The notes under the pieces are model-generated. The model was not told the DNA's origin. It made no database searches and saw only the letters and a program-made list of their open reading frames with translations. Shown piece by piece: positions 45,994 through 55,700 of a DNA stretch of 58,674 nt (the first letter of the stretch is position 1; the number at the start of each line of letters is the position of its first letter). The stretch lies in the NCBI GenBank assembly GCA_944325555.1, contig CALVAN010000013.1, positions 1 to 58,674 on the forward strand. Reading direction: 5' to 3'. Both the position numbers and the translations under genes were made by a program. Source of the stretch: Candidatus Gastranaerophilales bacterium (GTDB lineage: Bacteria > Cyanobacteriota > Vampirovibrionia > Gastranaerophilales > Gastranaerophilaceae).

Positions 45994-47568
45994 TTATCCT
46001 TTTTTGGAAGCCCCTGCAATTTCGGAATCCAGCCTTAAAAATACCGGTTTTATCTTTGATTTTTCCGTAATCACGCCTGCGGGAATCTCTCCCCATTTGA
46101 GGCTGTCGAGCATTACGGCGCAAGGATCCGTTTCAAGATTCAACTGACCGTAAACATCTTTTGCAATGTTCGGGCAGTAGGGCGCAAGCAGCGTTGCAAT
46201 AAATCTCATGGATTCTAACACCGTGTACAAGACCTCGGCACATTCCTGCATTTTGCCTTCTTTTGCCAGTCCCCACGGAGCAGTATCATTAACATATTTG
46301 TTAACAACATTAGAGAAGTTTACAATCTCCTGCGCCGCTTCGGCTACTTCGTACTTATCAAATCTTGCTTTGACCGCTTCTACTGTTTTCATTGCTTCTT
46401 TTGCAATTTCCGTGTCAGCAGAGGTAATAAAGCCGCTCTTGATTTCACCGTCAAAATATTTCACCTGCATGTTAAGCGTTCTGTTGAGCAGGTTGCCTAT
46501 GTTGTTGGCAAGGTCGGCGTTTACTCTTTCTTTAAAATCAAGGTCGGAGTAGTTGCCGTCACGTCCCGTAGGTGCAGTGACCATCATAAAGTATCTGAAA
46601 GCATCCGGATGTGCGAGTTCAAAAGCGTCCAATACATCTTTAGGAGCAATGACATTGCCTAAAGATTTGCTCATTTTTGTCTGGTCTATGGTAATCCAGC
46701 CGTGCGCAAGGATTGTTTTAGGCAGAGGGATATCAAGAGCCAGCAGGAATGCGGGCCAGTATATTGCGTGGAATTTAAGGATATCTTTACCTATCACCTG
46801 TACATCGGCAGGCCAGTATTTTTTGAACATATCAGAGGGAGTTTCCGGGTCATAGCCCAATGCCGTGATGTAGTTTGACAGAGCGTCAATCCACACGTAA
46901 ATAACCTGAGATTCATCCCCGAGAACCGGAATACCCCAGCTTACGGATTCCTTTGAACGTGAAACAGAGATATCTTCGATGTGTTCAAGCTGATTAATTA
47001 CTTCGTTTGCTCTGAAATCCGGCTGAATAAATTCCGGATTCTTTTTTATGTGTTCGATAATTTTGTCTTTGTATTTTGAAAGTTTGAAGAAATAGTTTTC
47101 CTCTTTAACTTCTTCTGGTTTTTTAAGGTGGTCGGGGCAAAGTCCGTCTTCCGTGAGGTCACGGGGATTTAAGAAGGATTCGCATCCCGAGCAGTACAAG
47201 CCTGTGTAGGAGTGTTTGTAAATATCTCCGTTCTCCTGAAGTTTTTTAAATATTTTTTGTACGATTTTTTCATGCTCATCGTCTGTTGTACGGATAAACT
47301 TGTTATAAGATATATCAAGCCCTGCCCAGCACTCTTTAAACTTGTTTGCGTTAATATCGCAGAGTTCTTTCGGGGTAATACCCATAGAAGCTGAGGTTTT
47401 TTGTATTTTTATGCCGTGCTCGTCCGTTCCTGTTAAAAAGAATACGTCGTCGTATCTCTGGCGGAAGTGGCGGGCAAGAACGTCTGTTTGAATTTTTTCA
47501 TAAGCGTGGCCGATATGCGGTGCGCCGTTTACATAATCAATTGCCGTTGTTAAGTAAAATTTTGTCAT
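45994..47568 (-). CDS. metG: Methionyl-tRNA synthetase
   Basis: 524 residues. Charges tRNA-Met with methionine. HIGH at 18-21 and KMSKS at 298-302 mark the class I catalytic site. A single zinc knuckle is present (C126, C129, C144 and H147), and VIYVWIDALSNYITALGY is the methionine-pocket region. The C-terminus ends after the anticodon-binding helices, so the EMAP-type dimerisation domain is absent. Divergent from rph, 73 bases between starts. Confidence 0.97.
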   Translation of the reverse strand: MTKFYLTTAIDYVNGAPHIGHAYEKIQTDVLARHFRQRYDDVFFLTGTDEHGIKIQKTSASMGITPKELCDINANKFKECWAGLDISYNKFIRTTDDEHEKIVQKIFKKLQENGDIYKHSYTGLYCSGCESFLNPRDLTEDGLCPDHLKKPEEVKEENYFFKLSKYKDKIIEHIKKNPEFIQPDFRANEVINQLEHIEDISVSRSKESVSWGIPVLGDESQVIYVWIDALSNYITALGYDPETPSDMFKKYWPADVQVIGKDILKFHAIYWPAFLLALDIPLPKTILAHGWITIDQTKMSKSLGNVIAPKDVLDAFELAHPDAFRYFMMVTAPTGRDGNYSDLDFKERVNADLANNIGNLLNRTLNMQVKYFDGEIKSGFITSADTEIAKEAMKTVEAVKARFDKYEVAEAAQEIVNFSNVVNKYVNDTAPWGLAKEGKMQECAEVLYTVLESMRFIATLLAPYCPNIAKDVYGQLNLETDPCAVMLDSLKWGEIPAGVITEKSKIKPVFLRLDSEIAGASKKG

Positions 47569-47641
47569 AATCTATCCCACTTTAAACTAATTTGATAAGA
47601 TTAAATTAACACAAAAAGATTATATAAAAAAGGAGATAAAA

Positions 47642-48343
47642 GTGTCTGAGCGTTATAACAACAGGGGTAATAAAGAATTAAGACCGATAAAATTCACAAA
47701 AGATTACACAAAGCATGCGCTAAGTTCCGTGCTGGTTGAGTTTGGCGATACAAAAGTTATTGTGACCGCAACAGCTGAGGAAAAAGCGCCAAAATGGATG
47801 GAAAAAGACGACCCCAGAGGCTGGATTACAGCTGAATACTCCCTCTTGCCGACTTCTACACACACACGCTGCCAGAGAGAAAGAACAAAAATTTCAGGAC
47901 GTACACAGGAGATTCAAAGGCTCATCGGCAGGAGCCTGCGCTCTTGCGTTGATTTGGAAAAAATGACAGGATTAACTATCACCATAGACGCAGACGTTAT
48001 ACAGGCTGACGGCGGAACACGCTGTGCCAGTATTTGCGGCGGGTATATTGTTCTTGAAGAGGCTTTTAAAAAACTCCTTGAACAGGGTGTTGTACAAGAA
48101 AACCCGATACTTGAACCTATTGCGGCAGTGTCTGTCGGGCTGTTTGACGGCGAAGTTAAGCTGGATTTGGATTATGCAGAGGATTCTCATGCGCAGGTGG
48201 ATTCCAATGTAGTTATGACCAAAAGCGGAAAAATTATAGAATTTCAAACAACGGCAGAGGGCAACCCGTTTACAAAGCCGCAGCTGTATGAAATTTTGGA
48301 CACTGCAGAAGCCGCAATACAAAATATAATCAGTTTGTATTGA
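47642..48343 (+). CDS. rph: Ribonuclease PH
   Basis: 233 residues, GTG start with AAGGAG eight bases upstream. Phosphate-dependent 3'-exoribonuclease trimming tRNA 3' ends. PH-domain motifs: RPIKFTKDYTKHALSSVLV, DPRGWITAEYSLLP, the RNA-binding SGRTQEIQRLIGRSLRS with the family's conserved arginines, and IDADVIQADGGTRCASI with the catalytic Asp. The remnant left end of an R1 repeat begins two bases after the stop codon. Confidence 0.97.
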   Translation: MSERYNNRGNKELRPIKFTKDYTKHALSSVLVEFGDTKVIVTATAEEKAPKWMEKDDPRGWITAEYSLLPTSTHTRCQRERTKISGRTQEIQRLIGRSLRSCVDLEKMTGLTITIDADVIQADGGTRCASICGGYIVLEEAFKKLLEQGVVQENPILEPIAAVSVGLFDGEVKLDLDYAEDSHAQVDSNVVMTKSGKIIEFQTTAEGNPFTKPQLYEILDTAEAAIQNIISLY

Positions 48344-48344
48344 T

Positions 48345-48385
48345 ATTTCATATAGCACCTCAGCTTATTGAACTGTGTTAAATTA
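48345..48385 (+). repeat. Decayed R1 remnant
   Basis: ATTTCATATAG followed by CACCTCAGCTTATTGAACTG matches the first 45 bases of R1 after small deletions, then similarity fades. It starts immediately after the rph stop codon. Confidence 0.6.
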
Positions 48386-48454
48386 GTATCTTTACTATTT
48401 GCCATGTTTTTAAGAAAATAAGACTGTACGGATGATACAAAAAAGAGGTGTATT

Positions 48455-49660
48455 ATGAAAAAATCTATTCACGATTTAGGTGACATCAAAGGTAAAAGAG
48501 CTCTCGTACGTGTTGATGTAAACGTTCCTATGGACGAAAACAAAAACATCACTGATGACACAAGAATCAGAGCAATATTGCCTACATTACAATTTTTAAA
48601 AGATAAAGGTGCAAAAATTATCCTTATGGCTCACCTTGGCAGACCAAAAGGAGAATGGAAACCTGCTGAATTTTCACTGGAGCCGGTTGCAAAATATATG
48701 TCTAAACTTCTTGGTGAAGATGTATTGTTTGTAAAATCTCCCGTAGGTGAAGGTGCGGACAAGGAGCTTGAAGCATTAAAAGACGGTCAGGTTGCATTAT
48801 TGGAAAACATCCGTTTCTACAAAGCTGAAGAAGCAAAAGACGACGATATGACTTTTGCAAACGAACTGGCTAAACTCGGTGATTTCTATGTTAACGATGC
48901 CTTCGGCGCTGCACACAGAAACCACACTTCAACAGCTAAACTTGCTAAAGTTTTAAAACCTGCTGTTTCCGGTCTTTTGATGGAAAAAGAAATCAGATGC
49001 CTGTCACAGGCTCTTGATAATCCTGTAAGACCTTTCACTGCTGTTGTCGGCGGTGCAAAAGTTTCTTCCAAAATCGGTGTTTTGGAAAACTTAATCGACA
49101 AAGTTGACAATCTGATAATAGGCGGCGGTATGGCTTATACTTTCGTAAAAGCTAACGGCGGCAAAATCGGCAACTCTATCTGCGAAGACGACCAGATGGA
49201 TGTAGCAAAAGCTATTGAAAAGAAAGCTGCCGAAAAAGGCGTAAAAATCGTTATGGCAACTGATGTACTTGCTGCAGATGATTTCTCCGGCAAAGGCACT
49301 AACAAAATCACTCCGATTAACGAAATTCCTGACGGTTTTGAAGGTGTTGATGCAGGCCCTGAATCAGTTAAAAAATTCGCAGAAGTTATTGAAAATTCAA
49401 AAACTATCCTGATGAACGGCCCAGTCGGCGCTTTTGAAAACCCCGTTTTTGCTAACGGAACAAAAGCAGTTTTGGAAGCTATTGTTGCAGCAACCAAAAA
49501 CGGTGCAGTTTCTGTTATCGGCGGCGGCGATTCGGTTTCTGCAGCTAAACAGTTCTGCAAAGCAGAAGACTTCACTCACGTTTCAACAGGCGGCGGCGCT
49601 TCTCTAGAATTTATTGAAGGTAAAGTGCTCCCCGGTGTTGATGCATTGGATAACAAGTAA
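48455..49660 (+). CDS. pgk: Phosphoglycerate kinase
   Basis: 401 residues. Transfers phosphate from 1,3-bisphosphoglycerate to ADP. N-domain: RVDVNVPMDENKNITDDTRI (substrate Asp and Arg), MAHLGRPKGEW and LLENIRFYKAEE. C-domain: VGGAKVSSKIGVLENL, LIIGGGMAYTF, and the nucleotide loop SVIGGGDSVSAAKQF with STGGGASLEF near the end. Ribosome site AGAGGTG before the ATG. Monocistronic with a clear terminator. Confidence 0.98.
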   Translation: MKKSIHDLGDIKGKRALVRVDVNVPMDENKNITDDTRIRAILPTLQFLKDKGAKIILMAHLGRPKGEWKPAEFSLEPVAKYMSKLLGEDVLFVKSPVGEGADKELEALKDGQVALLENIRFYKAEEAKDDDMTFANELAKLGDFYVNDAFGAAHRNHTSTAKLAKVLKPAVSGLLMEKEIRCLSQALDNPVRPFTAVVGGAKVSSKIGVLENLIDKVDNLIIGGGMAYTFVKANGGKIGNSICEDDQMDVAKAIEKKAAEKGVKIVMATDVLAADDFSGKGTNKITPINEIPDGFEGVDAGPESVKKFAEVIENSKTILMNGPVGAFENPVFANGTKAVLEAIVAATKNGAVSVIGGGDSVSAAKQFCKAEDFTHVSTGGGASLEFIEGKVLPGVDALDNK

Positions 49661-49679
49661 TTATTATTTGTTAATACAA

Positions 49680-49711
49680 AAAATGCCCTTGCTTTTTAGC
49701 AGGGGCATTTT
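49680..49711. terminator. Terminator of pgk
   Basis: Stem AAAATGCCC-TTGCT / AGCAG-GGGCATTTT, A/T tails on both strands, so it may also serve the convergent gene ending at 49771. Confidence 0.88.
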
Positions 49712-49770
49712 ATTTTATATTGTTGCTGTAAACATACGATATATTATAGTGATGTTTTCATTTTTTTCAA

Positions 49771-52095
49771 TTAATGCAAGCCCTTATCCGAAAATACATC
49801 AAAATAATAATCTTTTTGCGAAGCCAATAAACGGTCATCATGGTTCGCCAGCTTTATTTCCATTTTGTATTCCATAGCTTTGTTATTTTTGGTAGTTCTC
49901 TTTATACCGGAGGTTCCCCACTCGGTTGCAAAAGTTGTCATTGCTTTTTCAAAATCATACATAAAATCCAGACATCCGGGGAACATATATTTGTCGAGTA
50001 TTTGCTGTTTTGCTCCCGCAGTTATTGTTACGTCAACAGTATCATTATCATTTACATTAGCTTGAGAAACAGTATCTGTTTTTATATATTCATTTTCGAT
50101 AATATTTTTAAGTAAAAACTTTTCAACATTGTCCTTCTGGTTAAAATTGTCAATAAAGCTCAACAAATGCGTTTTTTCTTTCTCAGGCAGCTGTTTGTAT
50201 TCCTCGTATTTGCTGAGGTATTTTATGGCTTTTTCCTGCGTGTCGGCTTTTGTTATAACAGCGTTTACTATATCCCTGTCCGGCAGATATTCAAGTGTCT
50301 GCTCAGGGTTCAAGACAATTTCAGCACAGTTCAAGTAAATACCGGCTTTATTTACGTCAATCGAATCATCAGCACAGAGAGCATATTGCCGTGCCGCCGC
50401 AAGCAGGCTGCTGTCAGGCTCGTTGTCTTTGTAATAGTTATATGTATCCCAGTTTTTTATTATATATTTTACATTTGTGAAATCATCGCTTTTCTTGTCG
50501 AAAACAAGATTAATCACAAATTTTGCCTTTTCAATTGCTTCCTCATCAAGATTAGTTGGCCTGTATTTTGTACACAATGCAGCAATGTTGCCTAAATCAT
50601 TTTGATAAAGAATATTCATGGCGTTATCAAACTCGGATTTTATAAAATTGAGTTCAAGAGCTTGTTTTTGGCGAAGCTTTAAGGCATCGACAACCTTTTG
50701 TTTTTCTTCTTCATTCAGCTTTTCCGTTTCTAAGGGTCTAATGGCTTCTCTTTTGAGAATGTCAACAGTTTCGGCTTCCGTTATCTCTCTATCCTGCAGG
50801 GAATCCAGCAGCCTTAAAAATTTAATAAGGTATTTTTTATCCTGCTCTCCAAAGTTGCAGGAGTCAAAGGCTACAATATGTTCAAATATTTGTTCATTGT
50901 TGCCGGCATTGCTGCCTGCGTATTTGTTTAAACATTCTCTCAATGCAGTATCATCAAAATGCTCATAATCACGTTTTGCCGCTTGTATCTGTTTTGCAGT
51001 TGAAATCATTGATTTAATTTTTTCTGATACCTTTTCAAACTTATAGCAGTTTTCCTTTAGAGACGAAACCGGTATTGCTATGTCTTGTTCTGCATATGTT
51101 ATTTCGTTTGGCTTTTTACCGTGCAGGTATTGTTCTCTTAATACATGCAATACAAAATTCTCAAAATTTATCGCCAACAGTTTTACATCATTATCACTGA
51201 TTTGTATTGTTTTATTTTTTCTAAACTGTGGAAGAGAAGCAAAAGTATCTTCTTCTCTAAGTTTCTCATATTTATCAAGAATTAATTTTGAAGCAGGAAT
51301 CACAACAAGAACATAAATTTCAGCTGTATCTGTTTTTCTGCTTTGGGCGATTACTTCTTTTATTTTACCCGTAACAAAATCATAAATAGCCTGCTCATCT
51401 TTTTTGTGCATCAAAAAATCGAGTTCTTCGTAAAAATCACGTGTTAAAACTCCTGAAATTTTTTCGGCAATAACATCTGCAGGGTTTGTCGGAAGTTTTA
51501 TTTTAGGATAAACTTTGTGCAATTCTTCCAAATTATTTATATCCTTCAAAGAACTGTAATAATCATTAAAAACTTTATCAAGGTTATAATTTTCTTCAAG
51601 CAAAGCAACTTTAAATCTGCTAATCAAAGCATTATCCAACTCAGGAGCAACCGGTTTTGGCATAACAAAAGGTTTGAATTTAAAAATATTTTTTTGTATT
51701 GAGTTAAACTCTTTTTCTAAAGACAACATTCGCTCTATCATTTGCTGCTCATTCAAATATTTGGCGTTTGCAAGATTTTCAGCATTTTTTAAAAGTTCAT
51801 CAGCTCTTCTCTTTTTTTGTTCCATCTGAGCAATAAGCTGCCTTTCATACAGACGGATAAGTTCTTCTATATCCATATCGGATTCCAAAATTGAGTCAAA
51901 CTGTTTTAAAAGTTTTTTTGTTTCGTTTTCGGGATCAATTTTTTTTGTCTTTGCTTTAAAAGAAATATATGAATATCCGTACGGATACTCGGCGGGTCTT
52001 TGCAAATCACTATCAGAATCGTTTTTATTGGTTATATTTTGTAATCTGTTGAACTTTGGTGTATAAAAACCTGTTTGAATATAGTTAATTTTCAT
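49771..52095 (-). CDS. Unknown large FKG-type protein
   Basis: 774 residues, no family recognised. N-terminus MKINYIQTGFYTPKFN leads to YSYISFKAKTKK (41-52), the FKG-like motif with Ala in place of Gly. The rest is Lys/Glu/Asp-rich and helical with a likely coiled coil at about 75-130 (LYERQLIAQMEQKKRRADELL, split here), followed by many helical segments of about 35-40 residues ending in YLPDRDIV and KYLSKYEEYKQL. There is no signal peptide and no membrane helix. The leucine and acidic patterns recall scaffold proteins. Divergent from the GNAT gene at 52195. Function unknown. Confidence 0.78.
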   Translation of the reverse strand: MKINYIQTGFYTPKFNRLQNITNKNDSDSDLQRPAEYPYGYSYISFKAKTKKIDPENETKKLLKQFDSILESDMDIEELIRLYERQLIAQMEQKKRRADELLKNAENLANAKYLNEQQMIERMLSLEKEFNSIQKNIFKFKPFVMPKPVAPELDNALISRFKVALLEENYNLDKVFNDYYSSLKDINNLEELHKVYPKIKLPTNPADVIAEKISGVLTRDFYEELDFLMHKKDEQAIYDFVTGKIKEVIAQSRKTDTAEIYVLVVIPASKLILDKYEKLREEDTFASLPQFRKNKTIQISDNDVKLLAINFENFVLHVLREQYLHGKKPNEITYAEQDIAIPVSSLKENCYKFEKVSEKIKSMISTAKQIQAAKRDYEHFDDTALRECLNKYAGSNAGNNEQIFEHIVAFDSCNFGEQDKKYLIKFLRLLDSLQDREITEAETVDILKREAIRPLETEKLNEEEKQKVVDALKLRQKQALELNFIKSEFDNAMNILYQNDLGNIAALCTKYRPTNLDEEAIEKAKFVINLVFDKKSDDFTNVKYIIKNWDTYNYYKDNEPDSSLLAAARQYALCADDSIDVNKAGIYLNCAEIVLNPEQTLEYLPDRDIVNAVITKADTQEKAIKYLSKYEEYKQLPEKEKTHLLSFIDNFNQKDNVEKFLLKNIIENEYIKTDTVSQANVNDNDTVDVTITAGAKQQILDKYMFPGCLDFMYDFEKAMTTFATEWGTSGIKRTTKNNKAMEYKMEIKLANHDDRLLASQKDYYFDVFSDKGLH

Positions 52096-52194
52096 TTATC
52101 TCTCCTGCAATTTAGGAAAAAGTCGTAAAGATATTTTTTGTCGTAAATATTTGCAGATTGTTATAAAATTTTACAATAAATAAAGGAACTTCCA

Positions 52195-52704
52195 ATGAAT
52201 ATAAGACAAGAAAATACAAAAGATTATAATGAAGTTTATAATTTAATTAAAAGTGCATTTAAAAATGCAGAACACAGCGACGGAAATGAACAGGATCTGG
52301 TTTGTTCGTTGAGAACAAGTAAAAATTTTATTCCCGAACTTTCTCTTGTTGCAAATATAGAAAATAAAATAGCCGGACATATTATGTTCACAAAAGCAAA
52401 AGTAGATAACGAAAACATTCTTGTCTTAGCGCCTCTGTCTGTACTGCCCGAATTTCAAAACAGAGGTATCGGCTCTGCTTTGATAAACGAAGGACATAAA
52501 ATAGCTTGTAAACTGGGATACGGATACTGTGTTGTTCTTGGCAGCGAAAAATATTATCCCCGTTTCGGGTACGTAGTTTCCGGCAATCTGGGGATACAAG
52601 CTCCCCCTGGGGTACCTGTAAAAAACTTTATGGCCGTCAAACTTTTAAAAAATGCAAAACCTGTTAACGGTTATGTAAAATTTGCAAAAGAATTTGGTAT
52701 TTAA
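52195..52704 (+). CDS. GNAT-family N-acetyltransferase (YhbS-like)
   Basis: 169 residues. APLSVLPEFQNRGIGSALINEG (split: LSVLPEFQNRGIGSALI at about 82-98) carries the canonical Q-N-R-G-I-G acetyl-CoA loop. VVLGSEKYYPRFGYV is the YhbS-type motif B. AAAGGAACT lies before the ATG. Acetylates an unknown small molecule or protein. The next gene starts 48 bases downstream and may be co-transcribed. Confidence 0.9.
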   Translation: MNIRQENTKDYNEVYNLIKSAFKNAEHSDGNEQDLVCSLRTSKNFIPELSLVANIENKIAGHIMFTKAKVDNENILVLAPLSVLPEFQNRGIGSALINEGHKIACKLGYGYCVVLGSEKYYPRFGYVVSGNLGIQAPPGVPVKNFMAVKLLKNAKPVNGYVKFAKEFGI

Positions 52705-52752
52705 AAATTTTTACTAGCAAAAAATATTTTATTGTGGTTTTATAAAGCAAAT

Positions 52753-53457
52753 ATGAATATAATAAACAATATAAATTTAAAGAAAACTCTTGGTCTTACA
52801 CTTGCCGCAGCTTCAGTTTGCACAGTAGCTTCTTGCGGAAGAACGAACAGTATGACACAGCCGCCGGATATTTTTGTACAAACCGACACACTGCCATTAA
52901 AAACAGATTCTGCTCAGCTGCCTAAAGATACCCTTGTGCTATCAAAAGACACCTTTGAACTGAAAGCTGATACAATTCTGCCGCAGGGCACTGACTCGCC
53001 GTCTGTGTTAAAGAAGGCACCCAGCCCCAAAATAAAGTTGTGCGGCAAAGACACGCTGGCTAAAATCATCGTGGATGTATCTAAAAACGTTCTTTACAAA
53101 TATGATGAGAACGGAGAACCGGTTAAAGCATATCTGGTTGCGACAGGAAAGCCGAGAACCCCGACGGATAAAGGGTTAAGAGTCGTTATAGCTGTTGAAT
53201 CGTACCCTTATAAATCAGCACCGCCGTCTACAAAACGCCGTAAAAAACCCTGGGATTACGGACCAAGAGCACTAATACTTGAAAAACTTGACCCCGAAAC
53301 CGGTGCACGTTCAAAAACAGGCGAATTTATACACGGAAACAACAACCCAAAAAGTCTTGGCAAATACGCTTCTTTAGGGTGCATAAGAATGGATAACGAA
53401 GTTATTAAGCAGATTGCAAAAGAAGCCAAACGGGGCGATCTTGTTGTTATACAATAG
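52753..53457 (+). CDS. L,D-transpeptidase (YkuD) lipoprotein
   Basis: 234 residues from the ATG at 52753. Signal sequence ends in the lipobox VAS-C28, so it is probably a lipoprotein. Residues 30-100 are a Thr/Asp/Lys-rich linker. The YkuD domain starts near KIIVDVSKNVLYKYDENG and holds the catalytic block with H194 and C210 (HGNNNPKS, then SLGCIRM). Such enzymes form 3-3 cross-links in peptidoglycan or attach proteins to it. KAPSPKIKLCGKDTL contains a second cysteine of unclear role. Confidence 0.92.
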   Translation: MNIINNINLKKTLGLTLAAASVCTVASCGRTNSMTQPPDIFVQTDTLPLKTDSAQLPKDTLVLSKDTFELKADTILPQGTDSPSVLKKAPSPKIKLCGKDTLAKIIVDVSKNVLYKYDENGEPVKAYLVATGKPRTPTDKGLRVVIAVESYPYKSAPPSTKRRKKPWDYGPRALILEKLDPETGARSKTGEFIHGNNNPKSLGKYASLGCIRMDNEVIKQIAKEAKRGDLVVIQ

Positions 53458-54271
53458 CGTCTGCCATAACAGACAAGCCAGATAAATTTTGTTGCTTTTG
53501 TTACAAGTATCTGCCGCATTGCCGCACTCACTGACGTTCGCTCGCAATGACGGCTAATATTATTGTTTTTATTACAGGTAGATCCTTCGGGTTTCACCCT
53601 CAGGATGACGCATATTTCCATCGTCATTCTGAGCGTAGCGAAGAATCTCTATTGCGGTACTCAAATAAGTGTCATTGCAAGAACCTTAGTTTTTGTTTGA
53701 TGTATTTTTTTGCTTATTCGAAGCAATCCAGACATACAATAAGGGTTTTTGTTATTTATTTTATTTGTTCATTTCTTTCTCTTTTTTGCGACCAAAAGAG
53801 AAAGAAACGAACCAAAGAAAGAGAAAAGAACGCTAATCAAAAAACACTGTAAATTTTTAGAATAAATTTTGCATCCACTTCACTGTGTTTCGGTCTGTCA
53901 AAATTCACTCTAAAAACTAACAGTGTTTAATCATATTCCTGCGGCAGAGCCGCTGACTTGGGCTCGTACTGACATTTCTCGCAATGACGGGAAATTGTCA
54001 TTCTGAAGCTCAAGTCGCTGCGATTTGCAAGGATTGTGTGTGTTCAGAATCTTTCCAATGTTCTTGGCTGTCTTTCTCTACCGGTAAGATACTGAAACAC
54101 AAGGTAGGGGCATAAAATCACGTTTCGACTTCGTCTCAACGGATTTTGCAGCCGGTTCAGGATGACAGCTAATTTTGTTGCTTTTGTTACAAGTATCTGC
54201 CGCATTGCCGCACTCACTGACGTTCGCTCGCAATGGCTGTCCGTGCGGTTTATTCGTGATATTATTAAACT
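53458..54271. repeat. 814-base gene-free, repeat-rich gap
   Basis: No credible gene. It contains a 65-base direct repeat (53485-53549 and 54171-54235) beginning AATTTTGTTGCTTTTGTTAC. It also holds REP-like fragments of the GTCATTCTGAGCGTAGCGAA type (53622), a perfect 14-bp inverted repeat TTTCTTTCTCTTTT / AAAAGAGAAAGAAA (53772-53807), and a reversed relative of the 18085-18172 palindrome at about 54005-54090. It has the look of an accumulated nest of small repeats. Confidence 0.75.
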
Positions 54272-55606
54272 ATGTTTGACGTAGATTACAAAAAAGCACT
54301 GGCTAAGGAACTCAAAATCACTGATTTATCTTTATTAGATTCTATTGTCGGAGAAAACGAGTTTCGCTTTTTGCTCTCAAAGCTTGATGAACAAAGCTTT
54401 TCTCCGGGGATGCGCACTGACAAAAACAAAATTGATACTTTTGATTCGTCAAACTTAAAAAATCATAAGTTTTGTGCAAATTTACACGTACACACAAACG
54501 CATCTGACGGTCTTGCTGATATTGAAGGAATTCTTGAGGCTGCATTAAAAATAGCCGACGAAAATGTTTCAAACGGCGGGTTCGGCTTTTTACTGGGCAT
54601 TACCGACCACGACACGGTTAAAAATGCACAAAGGGCGCTGCAAATAGTTTCGGCAAACAAAGACAAATACAAAAACCTAAAGCTGGTCTTGGGGGTAGAA
54701 ATCTCGACTGTTGCAACTGAATTTTCTCATCAGATTAAGACCCTTGATATCCACACTCTTTTGTATTGCATTAACCCGTTTGAAAAAAGATTATGCGACT
54801 ATCTCGAAAACAAGATGGAGTTGAAGTTTGAACTTGCCAACAAAACGCTTAATGCTTTAAAAGAAGCTCTTGCCCCTTTGCTTAAGGACTTAAAACTCTC
54901 ACTGACACTCGAAGAGGCTGCAAAGATTCATCCAATGATCACAAAAGGACAGGATGAAGTCAGCCATCCGCTTAAAAAGTACATTTTTGCCGGCACGCTA
55001 TATGCATGCTATGCGGATAACAATCCGCAAATACAAGCAATACTGCAAAAAGAAGGGGTTAATAAAGAGCTTTTAAGCTACGAAAAGCCGGTGTTTAAGT
55101 ATAAAAGCATGTTCAATAACGAAAGATATTTCTACATTTACAAAGAAGCGCTTGAAAAATATCTTAATTTTATAACGGACGGCAAATACGGTATTACGCT
55201 GCCGCAGATACCGGAGAATATTGAACAATATCTTTTAAAAGCAAAAGAAATCTGCGAATGCTCACATCCGCAAAAGGGAAGAAAAATCGAGGCATTTTCC
55301 GAATTTTCTCAAACCCTGAAATTTATAAACACTCTTGATTACGGCTTGGCAAGCATAGCGCACCCCGCAAGAATAAACTCAAATTACATAGATTCACCCT
55401 TGGACGTATTTTTTGACGAGTTCTGGCACATGTACAAAAAATACGGCACAGACAGAGCATACGCATATGAAAAATATTACCAATCGTACTCGGGGAAAAA
55501 ACATTTTGAACGTATTGAAGCTATAAATTCAACAGCTAAAAAATACAATTTTGCTCACACGGGCGGGATAGATTCTCACGGATACGGGGTCTGCTCAAGA
55601 GCATAA
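54272..55606 (+). CDS. PHP-domain phosphoesterase
   Basis: 444 residues. Metal-binding PHP motifs: LHVHTNASDG (H72, H74, D79), GITDHDTV (D112, H113, D114), LGVEIS, and late SIAHPARI and GGIDSHGYG. The fold is that of polymerase-and-histidinol-phosphatase-like phosphoesterases, whose bacterial members include 3',5'-nucleoside bisphosphatase and RNase AM. A long helical insert lies at about 165-330 and is unusual for the small enzymes. No clear ribosome site before the ATG. It follows the repeat-rich gap, so it has its own promoter. Confidence 0.85.
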   Translation: MFDVDYKKALAKELKITDLSLLDSIVGENEFRFLLSKLDEQSFSPGMRTDKNKIDTFDSSNLKNHKFCANLHVHTNASDGLADIEGILEAALKIADENVSNGGFGFLLGITDHDTVKNAQRALQIVSANKDKYKNLKLVLGVEISTVATEFSHQIKTLDIHTLLYCINPFEKRLCDYLENKMELKFELANKTLNALKEALAPLLKDLKLSLTLEEAAKIHPMITKGQDEVSHPLKKYIFAGTLYACYADNNPQIQAILQKEGVNKELLSYEKPVFKYKSMFNNERYFYIYKEALEKYLNFITDGKYGITLPQIPENIEQYLLKAKEICECSHPQKGRKIEAFSEFSQTLKFINTLDYGLASIAHPARINSNYIDSPLDVFFDEFWHMYKKYGTDRAYAYEKYYQSYSGKKHFERIEAINSTAKKYNFAHTGGIDSHGYGVCSRA

Positions 55607-55610
55607 AAAA

Positions 55611-55649
55611 ATACCGCATTGAACATTGGGAGGTTCGTGTCTGCGGTAT
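55611..55649 (-). terminator. Terminator of the TolC-type gene
   Basis: Stem ATACCGCA / TGCGGTAT with a 23-base loop, followed on the minus strand by TTTTTTTATG; about 50 bases past the stop codon. Confidence 0.65.
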
Positions 55650-55700
55650 AAAGTTCTTATATAAGAAGTGTGTGGTTATTATGAATTATTGGATTAGTTG

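Noticed and set aside
53547-53852. Open frame encoding the peptide HSERSEESL
   Set aside because: This peptide is the well-known false translation of a GTCATTCTGAGCG-type interspersed repeat; the frame also crosses the 14-bp inverted repeat.
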